The notes beneath the pieces were generated by a model. That model searched no databases and was not told where the DNA came from. It worked only from the letters and a program-made list of their open reading frames with translations. The translations under genes were made by a program, and so were the position numbers. Below, piece after piece: positions 8,821 to 18,726 of a DNA stretch of 64,000 bases. This DNA comes from Proteiniborus sp. MB09-C3 (GTDB lineage: Bacteria; Bacillota; Clostridia; Tissierellales; Proteiniboraceae), in assembly GCF_030263895.1 (NCBI RefSeq), contig NZ_CP127161.1, positions 3,817,361-3,881,360 of the forward strand, in the 5' to 3' direction. The first letter of the stretch is position 1. Every line of letters begins with the position of its first letter.

Positions 8821-11800
8821 TCAATAAACATACCTAACCCTGCTGCCTTCAACACTTGGCTCTATTTCTATTCTTGAGGTTATTCTTTCCTGCAATTCTT
8901 TCACATGTGATATTATCCCTACTAGACGTCCTGAGCTTTGAAGTTCTAAAAGGCAGTTAATAGCATCATCTAAGGAAGCTGAGTCTAGAGAGCCGAAGCC
9001 TTCGTCTATAAACATGGTATCTAGCTTAATTCCGCCTGCATATGACTGTACCACATCTGCAAGACCTAAGGCTAGGGAAAGTGAAGCTTTGAAGCTTTCT
9101 CCACCTGAAATATTTTTTATAGGCCTGTATTGTCCAGAATTACCGTCCATCACATTTATATCTAATCCTCTGAATGCATTTCCTCTCCCTTCCTCTTTTA
9201 TCCTGTCCATTTGGAACCTGTTCTTAGTCATTTTTCTAAATCTTAAGTTAGCAGCATCTATAATATCTTCAAAATATGCTGCAAGTACATAGGTTTCAAA
9301 TGTAACCTTATAATCATTTCTTCCATTTGCTGTACTTGATAATTCACCTACAAGTGAGTATTCCTTTGCTTTTGCAGAGACCTTCTCTTTGATTACCTTT
9401 ATATTATCAAGTATGACTTTATTTTGATTTAGTCTTGAAAATACCATAGTCCTTTTATCATTTGAAGAATTCTTTTCCTGCTCCTTTAATACTAGCTTAT
9501 TCTCTAAATCTGATATATCTACAGTCTCCATATCCCTTGCCTCTTTTAATATCTGCTCATATCTATCCTTTACTGATATTAGCTTTTCATTATATTCTTT
9601 TATTTGATTATCTATATTTGCTATCTCTTCCTCTGTCAGCTTAGCATTTCTGTACTCTTCTTCGTCTATGAAACCCTGCTTAAAAATTTGTTCTTCAAAT
9701 TTATCCCTTAAGTCATCGCATTCAGCTTTAGCCTCTATTAAGTTTTTTTCTCTTTCTTGTTTTGTGTTTGTTAATGCAGTGTATCCATCCTTACATTTTT
9801 GCTGTTTGTCCTGAGCTTCTTTGATAGCAGCTTCCAAAGAGTCGATTTGTGCTTCTAATTCGGTTATTTTCTTCTTTAATCCATTCTCAGTTCTTACTTC
9901 CTCAGGAAGCTCCTTTTCTAGCTCTTGAATTAGATTGCTTTCGCTTTCTACTTTGGCAAATAAATTAGTATAAAATGTGTTTAAATCTTCCTTTTTTCTT
10001 TCTGTACTTTCCTTTTTATTTTCTAATTCATTCAGGTCCGATTCTATCTCTTTCCCTTCCTCTATTTCTTCATTTAGCTTAGCTAATTTAGATTTCATTT
10101 CATTTATTTGCAGCTGGATTTCCCTTTCTTTTTCTATGGCAAACTGTGATAACTCTTTTCCCTCTAAAGAATCAATGTCTTCATTCAATTCTTCACTAAT
10201 TTCCTTTTTCTTCTCTGCTATAAGTTGTTTTTTTACATTGCCTTGATTTCCTATTTGACTTACATTATCGCTGCTTGCTTTACATCTTTCGTCTAGCTCA
10301 TCTAATCTCTGCTCCATAAGCTTTAATTCATCTTCACTGGGCACGCCCTCTATAGGCTTTGCTGGATATGGATGATGAATAGAGCCACAGACTGGACAGG
10401 GCTTTTTATTTTCTAACTCCTTGGCTAGTTTTCCAGCATATCCTTCAATAAACTTTCTTCTAGTATCCTCAACATCTATTTTCAGGTCTGTATACTGCTT
10501 TTCTAAGAAAAGATGTTTAGATTTTCCATCCTTATATTTCCTTCGTAATTGCTCTAGTTCAGTGATTAGTGGAATAATGCTTTCTATCTTTTTATATATA
10601 CCTTCTTTTTTCTGTAGCTCTAGCTCTAACTTATTATGATCTTTTTCGCAATTCTTTAAGCTTTCTTTCCTCTCCTTAAGCTCATTAGCTGTATTCTTCA
10701 TGTGGTCTAGGCTCTTTGTAATGACGTCTAATTCATTCTTAATCTTTTTAAGGGATTTATCTAACTCCTCTTTATCTTTTTTCTTATCCTCATAATTTTT
10801 TACTTTTTCAATAAAAGAGCTATAAAGCCCTAAATTCCCTTTTAACTTATCTATTTCCTCACTTCTACTTAGCTGCTTAGTCAATTCATTTTCTGCTAAT
10901 TCCAGCATTTTCTCTGCCTTAACTAAATTTTCATATGCATCCTGTATCTCTTTTTCCTTTGCCTTTACCTTGACTAGGCTTTTATCATAGCTGTCCTCTA
11001 AAATTTTAATAGATAAGGCTTTCTTACCTTTTACCAAGGAAGCCTTCAGCATTTTAATTTCTTCATGTCTACTTTCTAATTGAGCCTTTTCATCTTTTAT
11101 TTCTCTTTTCCTTTGGAGCTTATCATTTATGTACTTTCCTTCTGTTATTTTCTTCTGAATCTCTTTGGATTCTTCTTCTAGCTTGCTCAGCTTCTTTTCA
11201 TAGTCTTCGATTTCATTTTTATCAGTTTGAATTTGGCTGATTAGCTCTATCTTAATTTGTTCACTATTTAGATTATCTTTAGCTATGAGAGCTTTCAGAT
11301 TTTCATTATTCCCAGTACTTATATTTCTAATATTGGTTTTTAAACCTTCCTCTAGCTTTATAATATCTTCACGCAGGCCCTTTGTCATTTTTTCAAGAGC
11401 ATCCTGAAGCTTTCTATATTCGCTTGTACCAAATATCCTTCTTAGTATTTCTTCCCTTTCTTTGCTTTTCGCTGTTATGAGCTGTCTAAATTCTCCCTGC
11501 GGTATCATTATAATCTGCTTAAACTGATCATATTCCAACCCGACCATCTCTACTATCTTATTGTTTACTTCTGAAACACTAGTAAGCACTTCATCATCGC
11601 CAATTATATTTAGTTCAGCTGCTGCTGCCTGCTCTGTATATCCATCTCCCCTTACTTTTTTTCTACGCTGAGCAGGGCTTCTCTTTATATAATAGGTTTT
11701 TTCCTTTAATTCAAATTCTAGTTCTACATAAGTCAAGATGTCATCATCTGCAATATCGTTTCTTATATAGCCCTGATCCTTGTCAGAGCTGCTGACAAAG

Positions 11801-11961
11801 CCATATAGTGCATAGCATATTCCATCAAATATAGTAGTCTTTCCTGCTCCTGTAGGTCCTGTTATGAGAAATATATTTTTATCATAAAATCTAGTGAAAT
11901 CTATGGTTTCAACTTTTGCATAGGAGCCAAAGGCAGACATTGTTAGCTTAATAGGCCTCAT
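8821..11961 (-). CDS. sbcC: Exonuclease subunit SbcC (SMC-like ATPase)
   Basis: About 1046 residues. Walker A GPTGAGKTT is near the N-terminus, long coiled coils run to about 900, a zinc-hook motif CPVCG lies near the middle (about 530), and a C-terminal ATPase lobe carries NISGGESFKASLSLALG and the Walker B FIDEGFGSLD. With SbcD it forms the MRN-like nuclease that opens hairpins and blocked DNA ends. The ATG at 11961 is preferred because AAGGAG in the end of sbcD sits 8 bases upstream; a GTG at 11970 is in frame but overlaps that site. It is the second gene of the operon. Confidence 0.95.
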   Translation of the reverse strand: MRPIKLTMSAFGSYAKVETIDFTRFYDKNIFLITGPTGAGKTTIFDGICYALYGFVSSSDKDQGYIRNDIADDDILTYVELEFELKEKTYYIKRSPAQRRKKVRGDGYTEQAAAAELNIIGDDEVLTSVSEVNNKIVEMVGLEYDQFKQIIMIPQGEFRQLITAKSKEREEILRRIFGTSEYRKLQDALEKMTKGLREDIIKLEEGLKTNIRNISTGNNENLKALIAKDNLNSEQIKIELISQIQTDKNEIEDYEKKLSKLEEESKEIQKKITEGKYINDKLQRKREIKDEKAQLESRHEEIKMLKASLVKGKKALSIKILEDSYDKSLVKVKAKEKEIQDAYENLVKAEKMLELAENELTKQLSRSEEIDKLKGNLGLYSSFIEKVKNYEDKKKDKEELDKSLKKIKNELDVITKSLDHMKNTANELKERKESLKNCEKDHNKLELELQKKEGIYKKIESIIPLITELEQLRRKYKDGKSKHLFLEKQYTDLKIDVEDTRRKFIEGYAGKLAKELENKKPCPVCGSIHHPYPAKPIEGVPSEDELKLMEQRLDELDERCKASSDNVSQIGNQGNVKKQLIAEKKKEISEELNEDIDSLEGKELSQFAIEKEREIQLQINEMKSKLAKLNEEIEEGKEIESDLNELENKKESTERKKEDLNTFYTNLFAKVESESNLIQELEKELPEEVRTENGLKKKITELEAQIDSLEAAIKEAQDKQQKCKDGYTALTNTKQEREKNLIEAKAECDDLRDKFEEQIFKQGFIDEEEYRNAKLTEEEIANIDNQIKEYNEKLISVKDRYEQILKEARDMETVDISDLENKLVLKEQEKNSSNDKRTMVFSRLNQNKVILDNIKVIKEKVSAKAKEYSLVGELSSTANGRNDYKVTFETYVLAAYFEDIIDAANLRFRKMTKNRFQMDRIKEEGRGNAFRGLDINVMDGNSGQYRPIKNISGGESFKASLSLALGLADVVQSYAGGIKLDTMFIDEGFGSLDSASLDDAINCLLELQSSGRLVGIISHVKELQERITSRIEIEPSVEGSRVRYVY

Positions 11962-11962
11962 T

Positions 11963-13129
11963 CTATTCACTCCTTCCCGCTTTATTCATTTCATTTATCA
12001 GCTTTTCTATAATGCTGGCTCTTTCTGGAGTAAATTCATTGCCTGTCATGCTTTCATAAAAGGCTTTAAATAATTCCAATTTAGTTTTTTGTCTAAATCC
12101 TTCTCCTGCTGAAGTTCTGGAATCCTTATTTCGATTAACAGCTTTCCCTCTCTCCATTGACAGGATATTAGAGTAAACCGACCTTAGCTTGCCTATAGGA
12201 TCCATAAGCTCCCCTTCGTCTGTTAATACTGCATGTATATAATCATCTGTATTAGTTCCTCTATATGTATCTGGTGCCAGCAATTCATCTAGGCTGCCCT
12301 CTATGATTCTTAAATCCCTCATTGGTCTTAGTTCCTTAAATCTAATGTTTGCATTTCCAGCACTATCTATATCTATTAGCTTTATACCTTTGCTGTGTTC
12401 CGTCTCAGAAAATGAATATTTTAAAGGTGAGCCTGAGTACCTTATTCTTTCATCTCCTGCCTTTTGCTGTCCGTGCAAATGCCCCAATGCAGTATAGTTA
12501 AACTGTTTAAAATACTCGTAGCTTACAAAATCCGTCCCGCCAACATATAATATTCTTTCAGATTCACATGTCTCTGGCTCTTCAATGCCTGTAATAAATC
12601 CATGAGTTATGGCTATATTTCTTTGGTCAGTATTCATTTCCTGATTAATACCGCTAATTATTGCTTTCATAGCATCATTGTAAGTCCTAATATCTTTATT
12701 ACCATGTAGTTCTCTTACGTAGGCTGGATCTGCATAGGGTATTACATAAAAATTCACTGGACCGTGATCGTCTTCTATAACTATTTTATTTACTCTTGGC
12801 TTTAATCTGCCTTCTATATATAATTTGTTGTTTTTTAAGATGCCGCTAGCAAAGCTTAGCCTGTCTCCGTTGTCATGATTGCCTGCTATGGCTATAATCG
12901 GGATATTTAATTCTAATAAAATCCTATTGAAGGCCTTGTCCAACAATTCAACAGCTTCTACTGGTGGTATGGATCTATCGTATATATCTCCAGCTATAAC
13001 TAAAACATCTGGTCTCTCTTCTTCTATTATCTCGATTATTTTTTTCAATATGTATTCTTGATCCTCTATTAGGCTTGTATTATTTAACTGTTTACCTATG
13101 TGCCAGTCCGCTGTATGAAGTATTCTCAC
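11963..13129 (-). CDS. sbcD: Exonuclease subunit SbcD (Mre11-like)
   Basis: 388 residues. It has the calcineurin-like metallophosphoesterase signature: D8 and H10 in HTADWH, GDIYD, and GNHD near 85, with later metal ligands in THGF and LGHLHGQQ. These bind the two manganese ions of the nuclease site, and a capping domain follows. It is the first gene of the sbcDC pair, with the stop adjacent to the sbcC start. The length is normal for the family. Confidence 0.95.
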   Translation of the reverse strand: MRILHTADWHIGKQLNNTSLIEDQEYILKKIIEIIEEERPDVLVIAGDIYDRSIPPVEAVELLDKAFNRILLELNIPIIAIAGNHDNGDRLSFASGILKNNKLYIEGRLKPRVNKIVIEDDHGPVNFYVIPYADPAYVRELHGNKDIRTYNDAMKAIISGINQEMNTDQRNIAITHGFITGIEEPETCESERILYVGGTDFVSYEYFKQFNYTALGHLHGQQKAGDERIRYSGSPLKYSFSETEHSKGIKLIDIDSAGNANIRFKELRPMRDLRIIEGSLDELLAPDTYRGTNTDDYIHAVLTDEGELMDPIGKLRSVYSNILSMERGKAVNRNKDSRTSAGEGFRQKTKLELFKAFYESMTGNEFTPERASIIEKLINEMNKAGRSE

Positions 13130-13154
13130 CTATTTTCCCCCCATTTTTATTCAC

Positions 13155-13182
13155 ACAAAAGGATGATTTTATATCCTTTTGT
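13155..13182 (-). terminator. Hairpin between the fusion gene and sbcD
   Basis: Perfect 10-base arms ACAAAAGGAT and ATCCTTTTGT around an 8-base loop. No clear T-run follows on the minus strand, so termination after the 13299-15842 gene is only likely. It may alternatively lie in the sbcD leader. Confidence 0.4.
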
Positions 13183-13215
13183 ACCTATAATCTATTACTT
13201 TAATATTATCACAAT

Positions 13216-13280
13216 GAGACAGTCAGATACCACTATAAAAGTCTGGCTTTTACTTCCTAAGGTGGCAACAGAACTGTCTC
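13216..13280. repeat. Imperfect palindromic element (REP/MITE-like)
   Basis: Outer arms GAGACAGT (13216-13223) and ACTGTCTC (13273-13280) flank about 49 bases with further complementary pieces (CCAC and GGTGG). The half ending GAACTGTCTCC resembles small interspersed palindromes of clostridial genomes that I recall as ending GAACCGTCCC. Only one copy is seen here. Confidence 0.4.
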
Positions 13281-13298
13281 CTATGATTTCCATCTCAT

Positions 13299-15842
13299 TT
13301 AAATACTAATCTTAAATCCATGTTTATTCCCTAGTTTTCTTGTTAAAAGAATATTTTCTATAGATATTCCCGAAGCTCCTAGACTTGTGTGCTCATAATG
13401 TTTTTCCAATGCTAGCATCATGGTCTCAGCCATACAAGCAAATGCATATCCTTCCTTTAGCCCAACGTTTACACCTAAGGAAGGTCTTCCTGGTATTTCT
13501 ATGACTCCACCCTCAATTACCAATACATCGGGTCTGAGAAGCTCTACATCTTCGCTTACATTTCTAGGCCTTGACATATCACAAACTATAGCACCTTGCT
13601 TTAAGTGCTCCGGTCTAATTATCCTTGCAACTGAACTTGTTGCACTTATGACGATATCAGCCAATAGTAAATCCCTGTGAATATCTGTAGTGATAATTAT
13701 AGGTGATTCATGCCTATCTAATCTATGTGCAAATTCTGTAAATGATTCTACTGGAGCATCCCAGCTTGGAGGATTGTATTCCTTTATTCTTTCCCATATA
13801 ACGCTACATTTATGGTAAGTATGTATATGTTCCATAGTGGCTAAATGTTTATATATCTTTCCTGATATTTTATACAATCTTTTTATACTGGACTCTGCAT
13901 TAGACGGATTGCCTATCAATATCAATTTCGATACCTTTTCTGAAATAAGCAAGGCTGCTCCATAACCAATAGAGCCTGTTGCACCTACGATTGCTGCTAT
14001 AGAGCTTTCAGCTTTTTTATCTAATCCTTCTAATGCTTTCATCACTGCATCAATGGCTGATACTATTGTGTAGCTATTTCCAGTAGTTATGGAAATGCCT
14101 TCATCCTTGACATATAATCCTCCGCCTGAAACAACTGAGGTATATGCCCCTAATCCTACAATCTTTGCTCCTCTGTCCTTAGCCAATTTAATTGCTTTCT
14201 TAATCTCCCCTATTGCCTCTCCTTTTGGCAGTGTAGATATTTCCTCTGCTGTTCTAGGTACAACTATGAATTCTCCATAGGCTTTTCCACCGTTTTGAGA
14301 TGTTATTTTAGTTTCAGATACCACAAAGGGCTCTACCATATCTCCCCACATTCCAGTGAGCTGATTCAATTCATCTTCACTTAATAAGGAAAGTGAGCTA
14401 TCAAAATCTATATAATTTTTTAATTCCAATGGATGAATTAAAAATCCAAATCTGCCATAATCATTTGTTGGAGGCTCTAATCTAGGTAAGATTGTGTTAT
14501 TTTCAGCTTCGAACTCTTTGTCAAGAGTTTTGTCTATTAAAAACGATAAAAACTTAGCCGTATTGCCTTTGTTTAGAACATATAGCATATTTTCTATAGC
14601 TTCTAATGCTATTTTTATGTCCTTTTCACTGATATTTAAGCTTGGCTCTATACGTATGACCTTGTTTCCATTTAAGGTTGGAGCTACTCTTACCTTCTCT
14701 ACATTTAGCAAATAACTGGAAATGATAGGAGTTAATAGGTCCTGCTCTGCCATTATACTCAGTAAACTATTAGGAAATGTCTGTCTTTGAATATCAAATT
14801 CTATTCCAAGCATTAGTCCTCTTCCTCTAATTGACTTTATTATATTAGGATACTTTTCTTTTAGCAGAATAAGTCTATCTTTGAATAGATTTCCCTTTTC
14901 ATTTACATCATTTAAAATGCTTTCATCTTCAGTCAATAACTCTAGTACTTTTAAGCCTATTTTACATCCTAATGTATTGTTTGCAAAAGTCGATGAATGA
15001 TTTAATGCAAATTCTTTATTATATACTTCTTCAGCTGATATGCAGGCACCTATTGGGAATATACCTCCCCCTAGTGCCTTTGATAATAGCAGCACATCTG
15101 GCACAACCTCCTCATGCTCTATGGCAAATAGTTTGCCAATACGTCCCAATCCTGTTTGAATTTCATCGACAATTAGCTTTACGCCATATTTTTCACATAC
15201 TGTTTTTACGGCTTTTAAATATCCTCTCTCAGGCTCTATTATCCCTCCTTCTCCTTGAATAGGTTCAACTATAAAAGCTGCATAATAATCTGGTTTGCTT
15301 TGAAGCTCAATGACTAGCTCTTCCAAGCTTCCATATTGGATATGATTAAACCCATCAGCTGGTGCACCAAAAGAACTGTGATATTTTTTATTACCCGTTG
15401 CTGAAAGTGCTCCTAATGTCTTACCATGAAAGCTATTTGTAGTTGAAAGTATCCCTAATCTATTTGTAGCAGATCTGCATAGTTTTATTGCCGCTTCTAC
15501 AGCTTCTGCACCACTATTAGTAAACGTTACATATTTAAGCTCCTTTGGTGTCACTTCAATTAACTTTTCTGCCAAGGCTCCGGCAAAATTTAATGTTGAA
15601 GGCTGCATAAAGCTAGGCTCTTTATTAGCATGCACTTCAAGAACTACATCCCATATTTCCTCAGGATTATAGCCAAATGGCAAAGCTCCATAGGCAGCAA
15701 TTAAATCCAGATACTTATTGCCTTTAGCATCGTATAGATAACTGCCCTCTCCTTTTATATATGTCTTGTCCATTTTTAAATTTTCTAATAATCTCCCTAA
15801 GTATGGGTTCATATGTTCTTTAAATAAATTCAAGTCAAGCAC
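13299..15842 (-). CDS. Fusion of class III aminotransferase with acyl-ACP-reductase-like domain
   Basis: 847 residues. Residues 1-420 are a fold-type I class III aminotransferase: NSGAEAVEAAIK (109-120), D226 in VDEIQTGLGR, and the PLP lysine K255 in LLLSKALGGG. Residues 465-847 resemble the cyanobacterial acyl-ACP reductase: FGFLIHPLEL, LGAYTSVVSGGG, a Rossmann loop GATGSIG (620-626), IEGGVIEIPG, and FACMAE with C803 at the place of that enzyme's acyl-binding cysteine. The inferred reaction is reduction of an acyl thioester to an aldehyde, followed by transamination to a primary amine. GTG at 15842 or TTG at 15833 could be the start; the latter has better spacing to AGAGG. It stands alone upstream of sbcD. 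Confidence 0.8.
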   Translation of the reverse strand: MLDLNLFKEHMNPYLGRLLENLKMDKTYIKGEGSYLYDAKGNKYLDLIAAYGALPFGYNPEEIWDVVLEVHANKEPSFMQPSTLNFAGALAEKLIEVTPKELKYVTFTNSGAEAVEAAIKLCRSATNRLGILSTTNSFHGKTLGALSATGNKKYHSSFGAPADGFNHIQYGSLEELVIELQSKPDYYAAFIVEPIQGEGGIIEPERGYLKAVKTVCEKYGVKLIVDEIQTGLGRIGKLFAIEHEEVVPDVLLLSKALGGGIFPIGACISAEEVYNKEFALNHSSTFANNTLGCKIGLKVLELLTEDESILNDVNEKGNLFKDRLILLKEKYPNIIKSIRGRGLMLGIEFDIQRQTFPNSLLSIMAEQDLLTPIISSYLLNVEKVRVAPTLNGNKVIRIEPSLNISEKDIKIALEAIENMLYVLNKGNTAKFLSFLIDKTLDKEFEAENNTILPRLEPPTNDYGRFGFLIHPLELKNYIDFDSSLSLLSEDELNQLTGMWGDMVEPFVVSETKITSQNGGKAYGEFIVVPRTAEEISTLPKGEAIGEIKKAIKLAKDRGAKIVGLGAYTSVVSGGGLYVKDEGISITTGNSYTIVSAIDAVMKALEGLDKKAESSIAAIVGATGSIGYGAALLISEKVSKLILIGNPSNAESSIKRLYKISGKIYKHLATMEHIHTYHKCSVIWERIKEYNPPSWDAPVESFTEFAHRLDRHESPIIITTDIHRDLLLADIVISATSSVARIIRPEHLKQGAIVCDMSRPRNVSEDVELLRPDVLVIEGGVIEIPGRPSLGVNVGLKEGYAFACMAETMMLALEKHYEHTSLGASGISIENILLTRKLGNKHGFKISI

Positions 15843-15968
15843 CTCTTTTTTAGATTCTATACATTTAGTTATTATTGGAATATTTGATAATATTTATTCA
15901 TAAAAATATGGAGATATACGCCTAGGATATGGGCCCTAAAAATAAAATTAAAGGATTATTTTAAAGGA

Positions 15969-15998
15969 TTGTGACGATTTATGTAGAAAATATATCAT
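15969..15998 (+). promoter_or_regulatory. Possible promoter of the SpoIIE-type phosphatase gene
   Basis: TTGTGA at 15969-15974, an 18-base spacer and TATCAT at 15993-15998. AAGGAG follows before the ATG at 16035. The hexamers are imperfect, so this is tentative. Confidence 0.4.
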
Positions 15999-16034
15999 AA
16001 ACAGAAAAACTGTAGAATCAAGGAGAATCCTTTT

Positions 16035-17708
16035 ATGATATTAGAAAAGAGAAAATTAAATGTTGACCCTAAAGAATATTTGAAGATAATAGCACTTTTT
16101 ATAGCAAATCTATCATTTTTGAAGATAATAGGAGTTTTCGAAGAGCAGATATATGGAATTATAAATATTCCAGAATTTCTGGCAATGCATATAGTCCTTG
16201 AGTTTTTGGGGATACTTATTTTCCTTATGACCTATGTCATCACATATTATACCTTCAACAAAAATAAGAGATTTAGGCTACTAATTTACAGCAGTACATT
16301 TTTCATAAGCGGATCTGTAAGCTTCTTTCATACCATGAGCTATAAAGGCATGCCTAGCTTTTTTACAGCAAGCTCTGCACCAAAGGCTACAAATTTTTGG
16401 ATTATCAGCAGACTTATTATGGCAATAGGACTCTTTGTGGCTGCTATTATACCAGCAAACAAAAAAACTAACTTAAAAAGAGAGTATTTTCAAGCAGGGA
16501 GTATTTTTGTCACCATAATAATCTTTTACATAGGTACATTTAAACAGCATTTAATTCCTTCTATGTTCGTTGATGGACAGGGACTGACTCAGCTTAAGAT
16601 ACTATTAGAATACTTTATTATGTCTATCTTATGTATAACTGTATTTATCTACGTAAAGGATTATGTACATACTGGAAATAAAACTTATAAAACATTTTAC
16701 ATAGGCCTGTGTTTCGCAGTTTTTACTGACTGTGCATTTACATTATATAGAAGCGTATATGATACATATAACCTTTTAGGCCACATCTTTAACATAATTT
16801 CTGCCTTCTTTATTTTTCGAGCGATTTTTTCTTATAATCTAGATCATCCCTATGATGAGCTTGATAAGGCCAACGAAAGAATCAGCAAATATGCAGATAA
16901 TCTAGAGGAAACAGTTCAACGTAGAACTGCTGAGATACAAGCTGTTAACAGAAAAATAATGGAGGATTTGGAGTACGCAAAGACAATACAGCAATCCTTA
17001 CTTCCACCGAAATCATTGAATATTTTTGATACTAAGTTTATTTCAGAATATATTCCATGTGAAAAGTTAAGCGGTGATTTTTATAATATCCATGCTTTAG
17101 ATGAAGAAAATCTGTCAATGTATATCTCAGATGTTTCAGGCCATGGGGTATCAGCCGCAGTGATAACTGTATTTGCAGATAGAATAATGAAGCCTACAGG
17201 CTTATTTAACCCTAAAGAAAATATTATATCTCCCTCACAAAAATTAGCTAACTTTTATGAGGAATTTAACAAATCTGACTTTCCTGATGAAATGCATATA
17301 GTAATGTTTGGAGCTGTATACAATATAAGAACAAAAACGCTGTCATATTGTTCAGGTGGCATGAATGTTCTGCCAATCTTAGTCAGAAAAAACGGAGAAT
17401 CGGAGTTTTTAGATAAGAGCATTGGATTTCCTATATGTAAATTTGGTGAATTCTATAACCCTGAATATAAAAATGGATGTATCCATTTAGATAGCGGAGA
17501 TAGAATTATATTTTATACTGATGGATTAGCAGAGTTTTTTAAAAATAATTCATTGCTTAAAAAAGAAACTATCATTGGCATTATGAAGGAAAATAGAAAT
17601 AATGACATAAAACTATTAAATGAAAAGATACTCCTAGTAATTAAAGAAAATACTAGGAGAGGCTATATACATGATGACGATATTACATATTTTATTTTAG
17701 AGGTATGA
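16035..17708 (+). CDS. Membrane sensor with SpoIIE/RsbU-type PP2C phosphatase domain
   Basis: 557 residues. The N-terminal half has about eight membrane segments (18-265) of the MASE3/7TM sensor kind. A short coiled coil (275-315) leads to a PP2C-like serine phosphatase domain (about 320-557) with QQSLLPP, SGDFYN, ISDVSGHGVSAA, CSGGMNVLP and FYTDGLAEF. The aspartates in the GDF and SDVSGHG motifs are metal ligands in this family. Such proteins dephosphorylate anti-anti-sigma factors (SpoIIAA/RsbV type). No partner is encoded nearby, so its target is unknown. Confidence 0.88.
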   Translation: MILEKRKLNVDPKEYLKIIALFIANLSFLKIIGVFEEQIYGIINIPEFLAMHIVLEFLGILIFLMTYVITYYTFNKNKRFRLLIYSSTFFISGSVSFFHTMSYKGMPSFFTASSAPKATNFWIISRLIMAIGLFVAAIIPANKKTNLKREYFQAGSIFVTIIIFYIGTFKQHLIPSMFVDGQGLTQLKILLEYFIMSILCITVFIYVKDYVHTGNKTYKTFYIGLCFAVFTDCAFTLYRSVYDTYNLLGHIFNIISAFFIFRAIFSYNLDHPYDELDKANERISKYADNLEETVQRRTAEIQAVNRKIMEDLEYAKTIQQSLLPPKSLNIFDTKFISEYIPCEKLSGDFYNIHALDEENLSMYISDVSGHGVSAAVITVFADRIMKPTGLFNPKENIISPSQKLANFYEEFNKSDFPDEMHIVMFGAVYNIRTKTLSYCSGGMNVLPILVRKNGESEFLDKSIGFPICKFGEFYNPEYKNGCIHLDSGDRIIFYTDGLAEFFKNNSLLKKETIIGIMKENRNNDIKLLNEKILLVIKENTRRGYIHDDDITYFILEV

Positions 17709-17710
17709 TT

Positions 17711-18574
17711 TTAAACACCTAAATAGTATGCTATATTTGCATCTTCTGTCTTTATGCCTTTTATTTTCGCAGTCTTTGAACTCAAGATAACAGTAATTCC
17801 AGGGCCATGACCAGATTTTATACAATCGCTGTGTACAACTACCCCAATTGATACAGAGCCTTTTAGGTATTGACGTCCATTTGTGTTGTCACAGTCTCTC
17901 AACAATACTAAATCTCCAAATCTAAGCTTATATATTTCAAACTCCTTATTTGCTTCTTCATCTCCTGTCATTATGTCGTAGTCTCCTAAAAAAGCTGTGG
18001 AACTGCCTACTCCTGAGCCCATTAAATATGCAGGAATTTCTGTAACTACTGGCACCTCTAATATTCCGTCTGCATTTTGTTTTATACCTAATTTTTCAAA
18101 TAGGTTCGGATCTATATTCATACATTTAACATCATCAAAGCCTTCTATCTTTAGCCCTTGTCCATGAGCTTTAACTAGAATCATATCTCCTATAGCCATT
18201 TTCTCCATGTCTTCTTCACTGAAGTATATTAGTACATGGTCTATTCCGCCATGCATACCAGTTACATAGCCTTTGGCACCTTTAGCATCTCCCGAAACAA
18301 CTCTGGCCTCATTGCCTATGCATGATAAAAGCATAAGAGCATTGTTTTCATTAGCATTGTCATTTTTAATGCTAACTCCTGGCTCTATATGGTCTCCTAC
18401 TAAATCCATACATGAATCCCCTATTTTAAAATTGTATGTAATCCCTCCAGTAGCTGGAAGTATTTCAGCTATACCGTCTCTATTTATTCTATAAGGATTT
18501 AGTGAAACTATAGGGCTATGGATTTCGCCTTGAACAGATTGCATTACTATCTTTTCCCTATTTGTCTTTAACAT
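17711..18574 (-). CDS. DUF4438 domain protein
   Basis: 287 residues from the ATG at 18574. This start is chosen because AGGGAGG lies 8 bases upstream, although the frame stays open for 26 more codons. The glycine-rich sequence matches what I know as DUF4438: GDSCMDLVGDHIEPGVS near 50, AKGYVTGMHGGIDHVLIYF and SGVGSSTAFLGDYDI. The family has no established function. It converges with the SpoIIE-type gene, leaving only 2 bases between the two stops. Confidence 0.75.
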   Translation of the reverse strand: MLKTNREKIVMQSVQGEIHSPIVSLNPYRINRDGIAEILPATGGITYNFKIGDSCMDLVGDHIEPGVSIKNDNANENNALMLLSCIGNEARVVSGDAKGAKGYVTGMHGGIDHVLIYFSEEDMEKMAIGDMILVKAHGQGLKIEGFDDVKCMNIDPNLFEKLGIKQNADGILEVPVVTEIPAYLMGSGVGSSTAFLGDYDIMTGDEEANKEFEIYKLRFGDLVLLRDCDNTNGRQYLKGSVSIGVVVHSDCIKSGHGPGITVILSSKTAKIKGIKTEDANIAYYLGV

Positions 18575-18666
18575 AATGTTGCCTCCCTCTATAAAAATAT
18601 CTCCTGCTCCTATTTTATCAAAAGATACTGAAGTTCTCAAGAAGCTAAGCAACTTGCCATTATCCT

Positions 18667-18697
18667 TTGAATAAACTTATTTTTAATTGCCTATAAT
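18667..18697 (+). promoter_or_regulatory. Probable promoter of the 45-residue protein gene
   Basis: TATAAT at 18692-18697, with TTGAAT at 18667-18672 at a 19-base spacing. The -10 is perfect and the -35 spacing is long. AGGAGGA follows at 18714-18720. Confidence 0.5.
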
Positions 18698-18726
18698 AAC
18701 AATAAACTGTATGAGGAGGAATGATT

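Noticed and set aside
13255..13280. T-box riboswitch from AAGGTGGCAAC
   Set aside because: There is no aminoacyl-tRNA synthetase or amino-acid gene downstream on that strand, no specifier stem, and the following gene is convergent.
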